Source: Xenopus tropicalis
Taxonomy: Eukaryota > Chordata > Amphibia > Anura > Pipidae
Direction: 5' to 3'
DNA: 64,000 bases
Assembly (NCBI RefSeq): GCF_000004195.4
Contig: NC_030681.2
Location: forward strand, 136,927,506-136,991,505
Shown here: positions 44,620 through 56,219 of the stretch, one piece after another
Layout: each line of letters opens with the position of its first letter
Position numbering within the stretch: position 1 is the stretch's first letter
Notes under the pieces: generated by a model
Database searches by the model: none
Seen by the model: only the letters and a program-made list of their open reading frames with translations
What the model was told of the DNA's origin: nothing
Position numbers and translations under genes: made by a program

Positions 44620-45586
44620 TTAATTTGCATTAAAACACAAGCATAAATGTGCCCAGCTGGATGCATCAGGTACACAAAAGTTGGAGCTCATCTGCAATTA
44701 CACAAGAATTATGGGGAAAATGCTGCATTATTGGTTAAAAACCATCAATCGCACTTTGCACAGTTTAATTGCATCCATAAATGACCCCTAATGGAACGTG
44801 TGCCTTGATGTGGACACTTATAGACAATATCAGAAATAAGGTGAATATACGCAAACTCCCAATGGCATCCAAAAACAAATAGAACTGTACTGAACTGTAA
44901 ATCTGGATACACTACCAGATAACAACATTCTCCAAACTGGAGATACTACTGAAAAAAATAAGATGAACGGAGGCTGAGCAGCGACGTTAGACATGAGCTA
45001 TTTAATTGGGCTGTAGAAGTAGAAAAATAGCAATTTTGGGAAAGATATTTTTGGTATAAATTAGGTGCATTTTAGAATGTTCTCAGATAAATTGTGACCC
45101 AATCTGAGGAGGAAAGTGCCCAAGCAGCACATCTTCCTTACATCTGAAAAATGGAATTATAATCGGACTACACATCCTGTGCACCTGGCTGCCTTTTATA
45201 AATGTTCACAAGTGCTCTGAAACCGAGCGCGAGACACTATAAACCCTTTATTTAGCTCTGCACCTGTGTGTGTACATTATCTCCATGCCTTCCGATATTT
45301 GTTGCGGCATTATTCCAATTTCCAACTCCTCTTCTTGTTATCTGGTACTTTTTATTCTATTCTTTGTGCCTGATTGTCTATTCCAATGGAGATCTTTGTT
45401 CATTTTTCTTGTTATTCTAAAGAGCTGGCATCCAAATCAATATTTGCTCTGCAGGCTCAATGACCGGCAGTTGATGGATATCACTTGGTTTTACCATGGT
45501 CGATCATCTTGTGTTCTCAAAAAAAATTTTTTCCCCAAGATGGGATGCTGGGAGATGTAGTTTAAGAACATTTGGAGGCCTTCAGA
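44620..45586. other. intergenic sequence, no gene seen
   Basis: Unique sequence. The text 'gatgctgggagatgtagttta' at 45544-45564 is a common repeat-tail phrase in frog DNA. A 96-codon frame at 45270-45560 has no recognised domain. Confidence 0.4.
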
Positions 45587-45587
45587 A

Positions 45588-46099
45588 TAGTGATGAGCGA
45601 ATCTGTCCTGTTTTGCTCCGCCGAAAAATTCACAAATCTTTCAAAAGATTTGTGAAACGGCGAAAATGACATGTGTCAGAAAAAATTTGTTGCCCGCGAC
45701 TATTCTTTTGTCGCCCGCAGCTATTCTTTTGTCGCCCGCGGCTATTCTTTTGTCGCCCGCGGCTATTCTTTTGTCAACCGCGGCTATTATTTTGTCGCCC
45801 GCGGCTATTCTTTTGTCGCCCACAGCTAATCTTTTGTTGTGCGGTTATTCTTTTGTAACCCGCGGATATTCTTTTGTCGCGCGGCTATTCTTTTGTCGCA
45901 CAGCTTTTCTTTTGTCGCCCGAGGCTATTCTTTTGTCACGCGGCTATTCTTTTGTCGCCCGCAGCTATTCTTTTGTTGCGCGACTATTCTTTGGATGCAC
46001 AGCAAATTTTTTCATCCATTTCTCGAAGCAATCCGCCAATGGCGAAACATGGAAATTTGCTGCGAATCCACGCCTGCCGAAACATTTCGCCCATCACTA
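45588..46099. mobile_element. hAT-A MITE with expanded 19-21 bp array
   Basis: Left end TAGTGATGAGCGAATCTGTCC, right end 'tttcgcccatcacta'. Flanks CTTCAGAA (45580-45587) and TTTCAGAA (46100-46107) match at 7 of 8. About fifteen 'gtcgcccgcggctattctttt' units fill 45690-45995. All overlapping open frames (up to 150 codons) are translated array. Confidence 0.9.
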
Positions 46100-46107
46100 T
46101 TTCAGAA

Positions 46108-46720
46108 TTCTGTTGTAGATTGAGAAGCTTGTTATCATGCACAGTAGGACAAACCGACCCCCTACCCTTCAGTTTGGGTTGATTTTCTCTTCATAACGTG
46201 GTTGACAAGACATTACTCGGAAGAGAGTAAATTGGTACGTGCAAGAGGGGGAGATCACAAAGCTCATCGATAGGGATGTACATGAAGAATATTTACATTC
46301 CAGCTTACACGAATCTAGAGACAAAAGGCATATAGGTAAACACAGCTGCAAAGTGTTTAGGCATATAATCAGATGCAAGAAATATTGAAAATTGTGTTAA
46401 TTATTGTAATTACCGCGTGACTGGAACTGGTAGAAAAATATATGTAGAAAAAATATATATCTAAAATGAAATTGCATACGCGGGTTTGGTTTTTAATTAA
46501 ATCTAAATTTACCGTAGTTGCTCACAGCTACAAGATAATGGAATTGAAAAATAATATATGTCTTCCCAGTTCCACTGTTATTTTAGGATTATTTTAAAAG
46601 GTTTAATATACTGGGGACATAACCATGCCTTTAAGGAATCAAAGACCTTTATTAGTTTAAAACCGACCTTGTTAGACTAGAAATGTGCATTATTATGTTT
46701 GCTTTCTCCAGATTTCTTTA
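46108..46720. other. unique sequence, no gene seen
   Basis: AT-rich DNA with no recognised repeat. Confidence 0.35.
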
Positions 46721-46724
46721 TAGC

Positions 46725-46790
46725 TAGTGATGGGCGGAAAAATTCGGCAGTAGATTTTTTTGTGAAATTGTCTCTCGCGTCAAAAAAACT
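46725..46790. mobile_element. hAT-A terminal fragment
   Basis: TAGTGATGGGCGGAAAAATTC then 'gtgaaattgtctctcgcgtc'; only one end remains. Confidence 0.55.
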
Positions 46791-46818
46791 CTTTTTTTAA
46801 AAAAAAATATTTCCATGT

Positions 46819-47305
46819 TTAAGGGAAAGCTATACCCCCAGAATAAATACTTAACCAACGGTTTATATTGTGTTACGTGACTTATTAAAGAATCTCACCA
46901 AACTGGAATATTTATATCAGTAAATATTGCCCTTTTACATCCGTTCCCTTGAGCCGCCATTTAGTGATGGGCTGTGTGCCCCCTCAGAGATCAGCTGACA
47001 GGAAATAATGCAGCTCTAACTGTAACAGGAAGAAGGGTGGGAGCAAAAGGCAGAACATGGGGCCTAGCATGTATGTGTGCCTTGGCTTGTTTGTGTGCAC
47101 TGTGAATCCTATGACCCCAGGGGGTGGCCCTTAATTCTTAAAATGGCAATTTCCTATTTAGGATTACCCAATAGCACACACTACTAAAAAAGTATTTTTT
47201 ATGAAAATGGTTTATTTAGATGAAACAGGGCTTTACATATGAGTTGTTTAAGCAATATATTTTTATAGAGACCTACATTGTCTGGGGGTATAGTTTTCCT
47301 TTTAA
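46819..47305. mobile_element. T2-family MITE, 'gggaaagctatacccccag' subfamily
   Basis: Left TTAAGGGAAAGCTATACCCC, right (inverted) TTAAAAGGAAAACTATACCCC, with TTAA at both borders. The interior begins 'gaataaatacttaaccaacgg'. A truncated relative lies at 61918-61975. Confidence 0.85.
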
Positions 47306-47491
47306 TGGGATACAGCTAATCTGCTATACAACTTGCACAAGTGACATTTATTCCATATTTAATGGTTGTTACTATTAAAGCAACGATTCTAACTCCCACA
47401 GTGAAATACTAAAACAAGCAAATAATATTTTTCTCTGTAACAATTAGACAATTAGAATTGACATTCATGAGTCTTTCTACTAGCCATTCTG

Positions 47492-48129
47492 TTAAAGGAA
47501 CAGTAATACCAAAAAAGTGTATAAACGTAATTACAATATAATGTACTGTTACCTGCACTGGTGCACAGGTTACATAGCAGATAACTGCTAACTGGCACTT
47601 ATATTGTAGTGTCACCCACTGTGACCTACAGCACTTATATTTGCCTATTTGTATCTGTAAGTTACCCTCCCATATAGATTGTAAGCTCTACGGGGCAGGG
47701 ACCTCCATCCTCTTGTGTCTTTGACACTTATTGCAACTGTATCTTGTATTTATTTGTATTTATTGTTATACTTTGTATTTATTTATTATTATCTTAATAA
47801 CCCCCTGTTTATATTAATATATTCTACTGTACAGCGCTGCGTACATAAGTAGCGCTTTATAAATAAAGACATACATACATACATACATAACAGATAAAAC
47901 ACCATTATATTCTACAGAGCTTATCTGTATCTTATCAGTATGTAACCTGTGCATTTGCTCCTTTTTCCAGCTTGAATGGCTGCCCCCGTGGCTACACAGC
48001 AGCTTGTTTCTATAAACTTTAGTAGCCTTTTTGTAGCAAACATACCTGTGCTACCAGTGCAGGGCAACAGTACCTACTATATGAATTACTTTAAAACACT
48101 TCTATTTTTTGGTGTTACTGTTCCTTTAA
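47492..48129. mobile_element. T2-family MITE interrupted by a SINE fragment
   Basis: Ends TTAAAGGAACAGTAATACC and inverted TTAAAGGAACAGTAACACC; TTAA at 47492-47495 and 48126-48129. It belongs to the same subfamily as 30416-30801 but an L2-tailed SINE fragment occupies the middle (about 47608-47889) and part of the left arm is lost. Confidence 0.85.
47608..47889 (+). mobile_element. L2-tailed SINE nested in T2, with CATA microsatellite
   Basis: 'agattgtaagctctacggggc' begins the tail at about 47677; it ends 'gtacagcgctgcgtacataag' and '..gctttataaataaag', followed by (ACAT)5 at 47869-47889. After it the T2 sequence 'aacagataaaacacc' resumes. Confidence 0.75.
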
Positions 48130-48760
48130 GCCCATTCATATGAGTCTTTCACATAAAACCCTCTAGTTAATAATGCAGGCTGCATATCCCTCGGGGGTTT
48201 ACATTTACCCAGTATCTGGGTTGTTGATTTCTTCTTTTCTGTTTTCCTCTATTTTTTTATTTTGTTATCACTTATACTTTCTTGCCGTTGCTCTTCCTCT
48301 CCCTCTTTCTCCTTTTCGCTTCCTCTGAACCCAAATGTTCATGTATTTCTGGACTTCTCTCTTTTCCTTCATTATTTCACATTCACTCCCACCCTATGAT
48401 TAGGCAGATGTTATGAGCCATACATCTGTAGAACCCACACAACTCTTGGTTCATCTGTAGATTATACAGATTTGACTTTCTGAAGTGGGTAATCCATTCT
48501 GTAAGTGTCTTTTTGTTTTGTTGTGTAATCCCCATTACTGTAGCACTTGCTTTGTGCCTTGTGTTTTTACAGCCACCTTAAATAATACATTTCAAAAATG
48601 TAAATATTGTTTATACGTTAGTGGGTTTGTTGCTCATCTCTCGCACCAGTTAAATTATTCATATATTAAGCCACCAGCTTTGTCAATTTAAACAAAAAGC
48701 CCTTTCGGATAAAGGGTAATTGGAGGCAATGGAGAATGCATATCGATGCAAGTATTTTTA
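48130..48760. other. unique sequence, no gene seen
   Basis: Pyrimidine-rich part at 48220-48380, otherwise unremarkable. Confidence 0.35.
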
Positions 48761-48890
48761 AATTGTGAGCTATATTGGGCAGGGCCTTCTCTACCTCTTG
48801 TATCATTTATTGTATATTCAGTGTATGTAGCTATGTATTGTACAGCGCTGAGGCGTATGTTGGTGCTTTATAAAGACATGGTAATACTTT
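48761..48890 (+). mobile_element. L2-tailed SINE fragment
   Basis: 'aattgtgagctatattgggc' to 'gtacagcgctgaggcgtatg' and 'ggtgctttataaag'. Only the tail is present, with a single unit. Confidence 0.75.
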
Positions 48891-49102
48891 GAGCTAATAA
48901 TGTATTTATGTACAAATAAGTGCCTGCACTTCCACATGGAGGCCAAAGGATGGATATCCTGCCACTTATGACAAAGATATAGCAAAAAAAGGGAAAGTTG
49001 TGCTAACCACTACCTTTTAATAAGGGGGGTGGGGGGGTGCAATGAGGCTGTGACCACAAAATTCATATTAAAAGAAGCAAGAGATTATCTGCATTCTAAA
49101 TT

Positions 49103-49607
49103 CTAAGGAGAATGCAAGTCAAAATGTAAAAAGCATACTGCCCAATAGTCCTCCTATTGTTTAGTAAAAACCCCACACTTTTGGCTCACCTAATCAAATA
49201 TTTACTCACTCACACTTACTCACATTTTCTAGAACAGGCAGCCATCTCTAAAAAGGTATTCTCCCTTCCTTTCCCTCCTTGCTTCATACTGCACATGTGT
49301 TTCATTCCCTCCCCCCTCCCCTCTGCCAGATCCGCTTCTGATTGGCTGGTGGGCATGCGTAGCTCAGAACAGGAGACAGGATCAAGTTACACACATGCTC
49401 AGAGAATAGGAAGGCTGCCACTGGCACCTACAGGAAGGGGAGAGAGATTTCAGTGATGTCACTGTAGGCTTCACACTGCTGTAGGCTGCCAGCACCATAT
49501 CTCAGAGAAGCAAGCAGGGATCTGGGAATTTAGAAATGCAGTAAGTACTTAAAAAGAATGCCTTTAGACTTACTTTTAATTTATATTAACCTTTTATTGT
49601 CCTTTAA
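49103..49607. mobile_element. T2-family MITE, different subfamily from 30416
   Basis: The right end 'ttttattgtcctttaa' is a T2 terminus at TTAA 49604-49607; the left end is a degenerate 'ctaaggagaatgcaagtcaaaatg'. The interior has 'catactgcccaatagtcctcc' and a pyrimidine-rich tract. It occupies the same place in host element H as the T2 at 30416 does in copy 1. Confidence 0.65.
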
Positions 49608-49720
49608 GGTATTTTGTGCATTACGCTACTAAAATACCCTCTCCTTATATTGTTATATTTAATTTTAAGTAATTTAATTACATTAATATACATTATACAA
49701 GTTCCACATTCATCTTGCTA

Positions 49721-49886
49721 TCCAAGGTTAAAACTTGGTTGCCTGACTGTAGCTGGGGATGATGGGAGCTACAACATGGAGCTTTTTTGCTATACTTTAT
49801 ACAGGGGCAATGGCCAGTTCCATGTTGTAGCTCCCATTAACCCCAACTACAGCCAGGTGATCCCATTTGGGAGTTTTAACCTTGGA
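49721..49886. repeat. imperfect palindrome, about 70 bp arms
   Basis: 'tccaaggttaaaacttgg', 'gtagctggggatgatggg' and 'agctacaacatgga' return inverted as 'tccatgttgtagct', 'cccattaaccccaactac' and 'ttttaaccttgga'. It has no termini of a known family. Confidence 0.75.
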
Positions 49887-49929
49887 AAGCAAGACAAAAG
49901 TAATGGAATTCTTAATGAATCAGATAAAA

Positions 49930-50090
49930 CATTTGTCCCCAACCAGTGGCTCAGGAGCAACATGTTGATTCCCAACCCCTTGCAGAGCTTTCTGTAGGCT
50001 TCCAGTCCAGATAGGAGCTACCAAATAGCCAATCACTGCCCTTATTTATTATGCCCATGCTTGTGTTGCTACCCAGCTCTTGTTACATAT
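49930..50090. mobile_element. fragment of CAGGGGTCCCC hAT family
   Basis: 'tgtccccaaccagtggctc', 'gagcaacatgttgattccc' and 'gctaccaaatagccaatcac' match the 12813-13108 element in inverted orientation. Confidence 0.7.
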
Positions 50091-50450
50091 TTGCAATATA
50101 TGGACAAACACTCCCTGCTTTGTTTAATAGTAGCTTAATGCACAAAACATCCTAATAGCCTTTAGCATATTGATTATGGGTGAGTGTCGTGGCCCTCTTG
50201 TCTTTGTCTTATGATGAAGACGTGATGATGGAGAAATATAAATCTTGCCCCCTCCATGGACCGGTAGAACTGATTTAAACTGTATCTTAAACTTGTGCTA
50301 TATAAGTGATGCAACCCCAATTCGAAAAAAAAAAGTGTTCATAAATGACCCCTTATATCTAAAATGCCTGCCATAAAGCAGGATGGAAGTGATCTTCACT
50401 AGAATGCAGAGTCTTGGAAATTCCAGGAAATGCACTCTCCTATGCAAATA

Positions 50451-51004
50451 CAGGTATAGGACCCGTTATCCAGAATGCTCGGGACCAAGGGTATTCCGGA
50501 TAAGGGGTCTTTCCGTAATTTGGATCTCCATACCTTAAGTCTGCTCAAAAATCAATAAAACAGTCATTAACCCCAATAGGATTGTTTTGCATCCAATAAG
50601 GATTATTTATATCTTAGTTGGGATCAATTACAAGGTACTGTTTTATTATTACAGAGAAAAGGGAATCATTTAACCATGAAATAAACCCAATAGGGCTGTT
50701 CTGCCCCCAATAAGGGGTAATTATATCTTAGTTGGGATCAAGTACAGGTACTGTTTTATTATTACAGAGAAAAGGGAATCATTTAACCATTAAATAAACC
50801 CAATAGGGCTGTTCTGCCCCCAATAAGGGGTAATTATATCTTAGTTGGGATCAAGTACAGGTACTGTTTTATTATTACAGAGAAAAAGGAAATCAGTTTT
50901 AAAATTCGGAATTATTTGATTAAAATGGAGTCTATGGGAGACGGGCTTTCCGTAATTCGGAGCTTTCTGGTTAACGGGTTTCCGGATAAGGGGTCCGATA
51001 CCTG
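50451..51004. mobile_element. TA-flanked CAGGTATGGGA MITE with 112-113 bp array
   Basis: Left CAGGTATAGGACCCGTTATCC, right (inverted) CAGGTATCGGACCCCTTATCC, each beside TA. Two to three nearly identical units ('aaacccaatagggctgttctg') sit at 50660-50885, preceded by a diverged unit. Same orientation as 26402. Confidence 0.9.
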
Positions 51005-51278
51005 TACAAGAAATTCATTTAAAAATTGACTTTCAAGTCCAATAAATCGTTCTTTCATTCCAGTAATACGTTTTATCGAATATAACATATTGCGATCTTG
51101 ACAGAAAAACAACCAATTTATTTAGCAAATATTTATTCACTTGGGTGACAGTGCCAAGTCAGGCCCCACTGATGTAATGTAATTCCCATAATTGCCCTTA
51201 TTATCCTTTATTTCCCATAATATTGTCTATATTATTAATAGGCAACCAACACAGATTTCATTTTTGGATTTTCTAAAC
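51005..51278. other. intergenic sequence, nothing recognised
   Basis: Short unique AT-rich spacer. Confidence 0.35.
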
Positions 51279-51429
51279 CAGCGCTGTCCAGTTTTAAAAA
51301 CTCTGGCCTGGAATGTATAAAAACAGTGTTTCCATATTGAGTTCTATTACATTCTGCGACAGGCTGGGGGCCATAAATATATCCTGGAGGGCCATATCAA
51401 TCCCGCGAGACAGCAGCTTGACAGCCCTG
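51279..51429. mobile_element. small hAT-like repeat, CAGCGCTGTCCA end
   Basis: CAGCGCTGTCCAG at the left and inverted CAGGGCTGTCAAG at the right enclose 'gggccataaatatatcctgg', the wording of a vertebrate hAT repeat. The flanks do not show a target duplication. Confidence 0.6.
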
Positions 51430-51461
51430 CACAAATTCAGCGAATTTTTGCATCAATCAAA

Positions 51462-51565
51462 AAAAATGGGTAGGCACTCACTGAATCCATGTATTCAACA
51501 AAGCATATCAAATAAAGCCTTACGCATTTCGTGCACTTGATATGCTTTGTTAAATACATTTTTCA
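51462..51565. repeat. palindromic repeat around 'gcatttcgtgc'
   Basis: 'atgtattcaacaaagcata' and 'tatgctttgttaaatacat' are inverted copies with one mismatch. The loop contains 'gccttacgcatttcgtgc', resembling the core of other frog repeats here (61051-61198). Confidence 0.6.
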
Positions 51566-51569
51566 ATGT

Positions 51570-52543
51570 TTTATGACCTGAGTTGGTTCAGTGCTTATCA
51601 AATTATGGGTTTTAATCTCCTTGGGGGTTTTGAGCAGCCCGTCCCCACTTTTCACAAATTTTTATTTTTTCCTGTTTTTATTTTATTTCATTAATTTGTA
51701 TTTTTTTATTTTCTATTTTTTTTTATCACCCAGTGTTTATGGTCAAAAAAACCCATACGATATTTTAGTCCCATGGATTACTTCATTGACAGAATTTATT
51801 GCCATTACAGTAAATATCTAGGATTTGCAATAGATCAGCGAATGATCAGTAGAACTGTCTCATAAATGGACAGCAAGGTTAATGTTAATGTGTTAATGCT
51901 GAGAGAAGCCAAAAAATTCTCCTAAATGTAATCTCATTAGGAAACCCCAGTGTAAGCATCTTTCTCGAAACACTTTGACAATGTGTGTGCCAGACCTAGT
52001 GGGAGGGATTTTACACCAGCTGCCAAACATGACATTTCTGTACAGGCTGCTGATCTCTCAGTAGGTGGTTTCTGTGCAGTAGCTTTTCATCTTCCTGCTT
52101 TTCAATGGCTGACTACCTGCATGGGGCAAGGATCCCAGAGAGGACACTTTCAATGCAGACCGTTTTAATCTTCCAGCTGGGCTTCCATACCCACCAGTTG
52201 AAAACCCCCAAATTCTAGTTCTCCGCTTCAACATCTGTTCTCTGAAATACGTTTGTCCATCCCTCTCATTATGTGTTGACAGCTCGAGGCTGAGCTACAA
52301 TGCTCGTATTGTTTGCAGCTTTAGACATCTAGAGGGGGATCAAACTGGAGGACTGTTTTCCCCCATTCAAGGGGCAGAGGGTTTACACTATACCTGATAT
52401 TATATCAATGTTACTGGAGATCTGCAACTTATCAATGGATTTTAAATATTTTACTTTAATACTATAGTCCTGACTGCCTGAGGACTGCAATTGTATATTT
52501 CTGAATATCTCTCCCAAATTAGGCCAGACCTAATAGGGCACTG
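51570..52543. other. unique sequence, no gene seen
   Basis: Contains a poly-T-rich run (51650-51730); otherwise nothing recognised. Short open frames lack domains. Confidence 0.35.
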
Positions 52544-52551
52544 CCTGTCAA

Positions 52552-53045
52552 TAGTGATGGGCAAAATGTTTCGCTAGGCATGGATTTGCGTTGAATTTCC
52601 ACGTTTCACCATTGGCGGATTGTTTCGTGAAATGGATGAAAAAATTCGGCACGCGTCCAAAAATTGTCGCGGGCGTCAAAAGAATAGTCAAGCGACAAAA
52701 GAATAGCCGCGGGTGACAAAAGAACAGCTGCGGTCAACAAAACAATAGCCGTGGGCGACAAAAGAATAGTCGAGCGACAAAAGAATAGCCGCGGGCGACA
52801 AAAGAATAGCCACGGGCGACAAAAGAATAACCGCGCAACAAAAGAATAGCTGTGAGCAACAAAAGAATAGCCGCGGGCGACAAAAGAATATCTGCGCGAC
52901 AAAAGAATAGTCACGGGCGACAAAAGAATTGCCGCAGGCAACAAAAGAATAGCCGCGCAACAATTTTTTTTTGACACACAACATTTTCGCCGTTGATTCG
53001 CAAATTTTCCGGCAAAGCGAAACGGGACAGATTTGCTCATCACTA
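52552..53045. mobile_element. hAT-A MITE with expanded array, exact target duplication
   Basis: Left end TAGTGATGGGCAAAATG, right end 'gggacagatttgctcatcacta'. CCTGTCAA flanks it at 52544-52551 and 53046-53053. About fourteen inverted 'caaaagaatagccgcgggcga' units fill 52675-52960. Minus-strand open frames of 140-145 codons are the array translated. Confidence 0.95.
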
Positions 53046-53109
53046 CCTGTCAATACAGGAAAGCATACTTTATCACATCCAGTCATTTTTGCCTTTATGT
53101 ATAGATACA

Positions 53110-53584
53110 TAGGGATGTAGCGAACATCGCCAAAAATGTTCGCGAACCCGTTCGCGGACTTTCGCCAAAACTCGCGAATTATTCGCGAACTTTGCGAACC
53201 CCATAGACTTCAATGGGAAAGCGAACATTAAAAACTAGAAAAGCCATTTCTGGCCAGAAAACTGATTTTAAAGTTGTTTAAAGGGTGCCACGACCTGGAC
53301 AGTGGCATGCAGGAGGGGGATCAAGGGCAAAAATTTCTCTGAAAAATACTTTGTAAAAAAAACGCCCAAAAAAAAACGCAAGCTATTCCTATGTATACGC
53401 AAAGGCGAAAAACCGAAGCGAAAAAACGTGGCGGAAAAAACCGAGGCGAAAAAGCGCGGCGCAAAAAAAAAACCGCGGCAAACCCAAAATGGCGAACATC
53501 GCCAAAAGTTCGCGAATTTGCGGACTTGTGAACACCCGATGTTCGCGCGAATTAGTTCGCCGTGAACAGTTCGCTACATCTCTA
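53110..53584. mobile_element. hAT-B MITE, subfamily without the 40 bp array
   Basis: Left TAGGGATGTAGCGAACATCG, right (inverted) TAGAGATGTAGCGAACTG. Exact target duplication TAGATACA at 53102-53109 and 53585-53592. Opposite orientation to 9098-9634 and similar throughout, including 'attcctatgtatacgcaaagg'. Its lysine-rich open frame (53302-53565) starts like the one at 9084-9443 because both come from the same element interior. Confidence 0.95.
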
Positions 53585-53592
53585 TAGATACA

Positions 53593-54547
53593 TCCATGAT
53601 GTGTGTTCTTCGTTCTACTGCATAAATAAAAGCTTATTCCTGGTTGAAGAATTTAAGTGAGGGGGTTGGTGGCGTTCCAGTTCAGGTTCACTGGCGCACT
53701 TGTATTGCAGGTAGCTTACACACATCACTTGCATTTATTTAAGTGTGAAGGAGTGAAACATGCAGTATAGATTACAGGGAACCACATGTCCTTTCAACTT
53801 CACTTCCATGAAGCCACTGCTAACACTAAAGAGCTATATTTTATGTAATGTAAGCCTGTTCCTGTTGAACTACTGCACTGTAAAATATTACTGTCCCAGG
53901 CTCTCTTGAGAACCGTCCCCACAGGGTACATCAGTTAAAGTACAATAATCTGCATTGATTTGTTAAATAAAGGTATCTCTCCTGTTATGAAAAATAATGT
54001 TACAAATGTAAACTAAAACTCTGATTCTGCCAGACTTGTCCTTCTGTATTATAAAAATGCTGCAAAATGCTGTCCAGCTCCATCTGTAGTGTGGCTTGTG
54101 AGTCACTGTGTCCCTTTGCCTGCTACTCACTATACCTGCAATTGCCTTGATGCCTATACTCAAGCCCTAGGAACTTTTAACTCCCCTCCTACTATGGTTT
54201 TGTCCCAATAATTTGCACATAATTCCAATAGAGCCACATAATTTACTACTGTTCTCCAATGTTCTTGTTGGTGACTCCACACCAACTTGGGTTACTCTTC
54301 AAGTTGAATTATGAAACAAATGGTGCATTCATCAAGCCCAATGCTGTCCTTACGCATGAGGTAACACCATGCTTCACAGGGATAATAAGAATTGGTCAGA
54401 AGGGCCCCATTCTGGTAGTTGTCGAGGCAGACTGGAAGATTTTTTGAGTAATCTACTATCTTTCCAGCATTGCAGGTATGCAGCAGGAGAAGCCAGTCTC
54501 TTTCTTCTGTAAGACCAGTCATTAATCTGACAGTGGCTCATCCTTTC
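53593..54547. other. unique sequence, no gene seen
   Basis: No recognised repeat; overlapping opposite-strand short frames at 54259-54522 have no domain. Confidence 0.35.
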
Positions 54548-54550
54548 TTG

Positions 54551-54790
54551 CAGTGGTTCCCAACAAAGCTTATTTTTGAATTTCTGGCTGAGGCAAATTT
54601 TGGTTGCATAAAAACCAGATGTACTGCCAAACAGAGCCTATTGTAGGCTGCCAGTGCACATAGGGGGCTACCAAATAACCAATCATGGGCCTTATTTGGC
54701 ACCCTTAGGTAAATTTTTCATACTTGTGTTGCTTTCCCACTCTTTTTACATTTGAATATGTCTCACTGGCAAAAAAGATGGGGACCCCTG
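54551..54790. mobile_element. hAT (Charlie-like) MITE, CAGTGGTTCCCAAC / CAGGGGTCCCCATC ends
   Basis: Left CAGTGGTTCCCAAC and inverted right CAGGGGTCCCCATC. Flanking octamers CTTTCTTG and CTTTAGTG match at 6 of 8, a plausible eroded duplication. The interior 'ggctaccaaataaccaatcatggg' matches the 12813 family. Confidence 0.75.
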
Positions 54791-55409
54791 CTTTAGTGTA
54801 TGAGATAAAGATGCAGTATGTACTAGCCCAAGAGAGTACTGTAACTAAACCTGCCCTGGCTAAGGGTAAGTTCAAGGCTGCTATTGCATATTGTCTATTG
54901 TACCACTTGAATTGCATGCATTTGAAAGTGTTTGCCTATGCCTACTAGCATGTCACCCCTTTCCAAGCAGGTACAACATTTAGGTGCAGTTCACATCACC
55001 AAGAAGCATGGTAGGCAATGGTGGTGCAACTGAGCCTGGAAGCTGACTTGGAAATCAAAACAGAAAAAGCATGATGCTAGGATGAGAATCCAGAAGCATG
55101 CTGGGTAAGGAATCAGAAGCAATGTCAGGGACCAAGTTATGGTCACATTAGAAAAACCAGGACTGATTAATGTTCAAGGAGGTATATTGTATTAATATCA
55201 AAACTCCAGGGTACGAAGTGTAGCACAGGACAGTGACTGGACTCATGTCACATTACAAAGAACTGTTATATTTATTAAAGGGTTATTTTGTCTACTCTAC
55301 TAAAGTAGAAAAATATATCTTATATCATTGTAGACCTGGTGAATCTGTTTGAAGTCAATGGGACAAATTCAGGCAGCAAAAAATGTATACAATGAAAAGT
55401 GCTGCAAAA
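54791..55409. other. unique sequence, no gene seen
   Basis: Nothing recognised. Confidence 0.35.
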
Positions 55410-55494
55410 TACAAGCTGTTATCGAGAATTCTCGGGACCTGGAGTTTTCTGGACAAGGAGCCTTTTGGTAATTTGGATCTCCATACCTTAAGTC

Positions 55495-56219
55495 TAGAGA
55501 TGTAGCGAACTGTTCGCCGGCGAACTAATTCGCGCGAACATCGGGTGTTCGCAAGTCCGCAAATTCGCGAACTTTTCGTGATGTTCGCAATTTGGGTTCG
55601 CCGGCACCGAAAAAATCGCAAAACTTACGATAACGTTACGAAAGCTCCGAAAAAGTCGCAAAACTTACGATAACGTTACGAAAGCTCCGAAAAAGTCGCA
55701 AAACTTACGATAACGGTACGAATGCTCCGAAAAAGTCGCAAAACTTACCATAACGTTACGAAAGCTCCGAAAAAGTCGCAAAACTTACGATAACGTTACG
55801 AATGCTCCGAAAAAGTCGCAAAACTTACGATAACGGTACGAATGCTCCGAAAAAGTCGCAAAACTTACGATAACGTTACGAAAGATCCGAAAAAGTCGCA
55901 AAACTTACGATAACTTTACGAAAGCGCCGGAAAATACGAAAAAGTCGCAAAATTACCGATCATTTCGAAAAACGGCGTGTATCAATTTTTCAGAGGTTTT
56001 TGCCCTTGATCCCCCTCCTGCATGCCACTGTCCAGGTCGTGGCACCCTTTAAACAACTTTAAAATCACTTTTCTGGGCAGAAATGGTTTTTCTAGGTTTT
56101 AAAGTTCGCCTTTCCATTGAAGTCTATGGGGTTCGCAAAGTTCGCGAATATTCGCAATTTTCGGCGGAAGTTCGCGAACAGGTTCGCGAACTTTTTTTTT
56201 GAGGTTCGCTACATCCCTA
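55495..56219. mobile_element. hAT-B MITE, subfamily with 40 bp tandem array
   Basis: Left TAGAGATGTAGCGAACTG, right (inverted) TAGGGATGTAGCGAACCTC. Exact target duplication CTTAAGTC at 55487-55494 and 56220-56227. About eight exact-length 40 bp units of 'ccgaaaaagtcgcaaaactt' and 'acgataacgttacgaa' fill 55608-55945. The 3' part shares 'tgccactgtccaggtcgtgg' with the other subfamily. Confidence 0.95.

Larger units (their letters stand above)
48975..50240. mobile_element. host element H, copy 2
   Basis: Homologous to 30302-32150 but without the minisatellite. Shared parts: 'gggaaagttgtgctaa', 'gtgcaatgaggctgtgaccac', 'ttttgtgcattacgctac', 'gaattcttaatgaatcagataaaa', 'atatggacaaacactccctg' and 'gggtgagtg'. 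A T2 MITE (49103-49607), a palindrome (49721-49886) and a piece of the CAGGGGTCCCC hAT family (49930-50090) are inserted. Confidence 0.6.
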
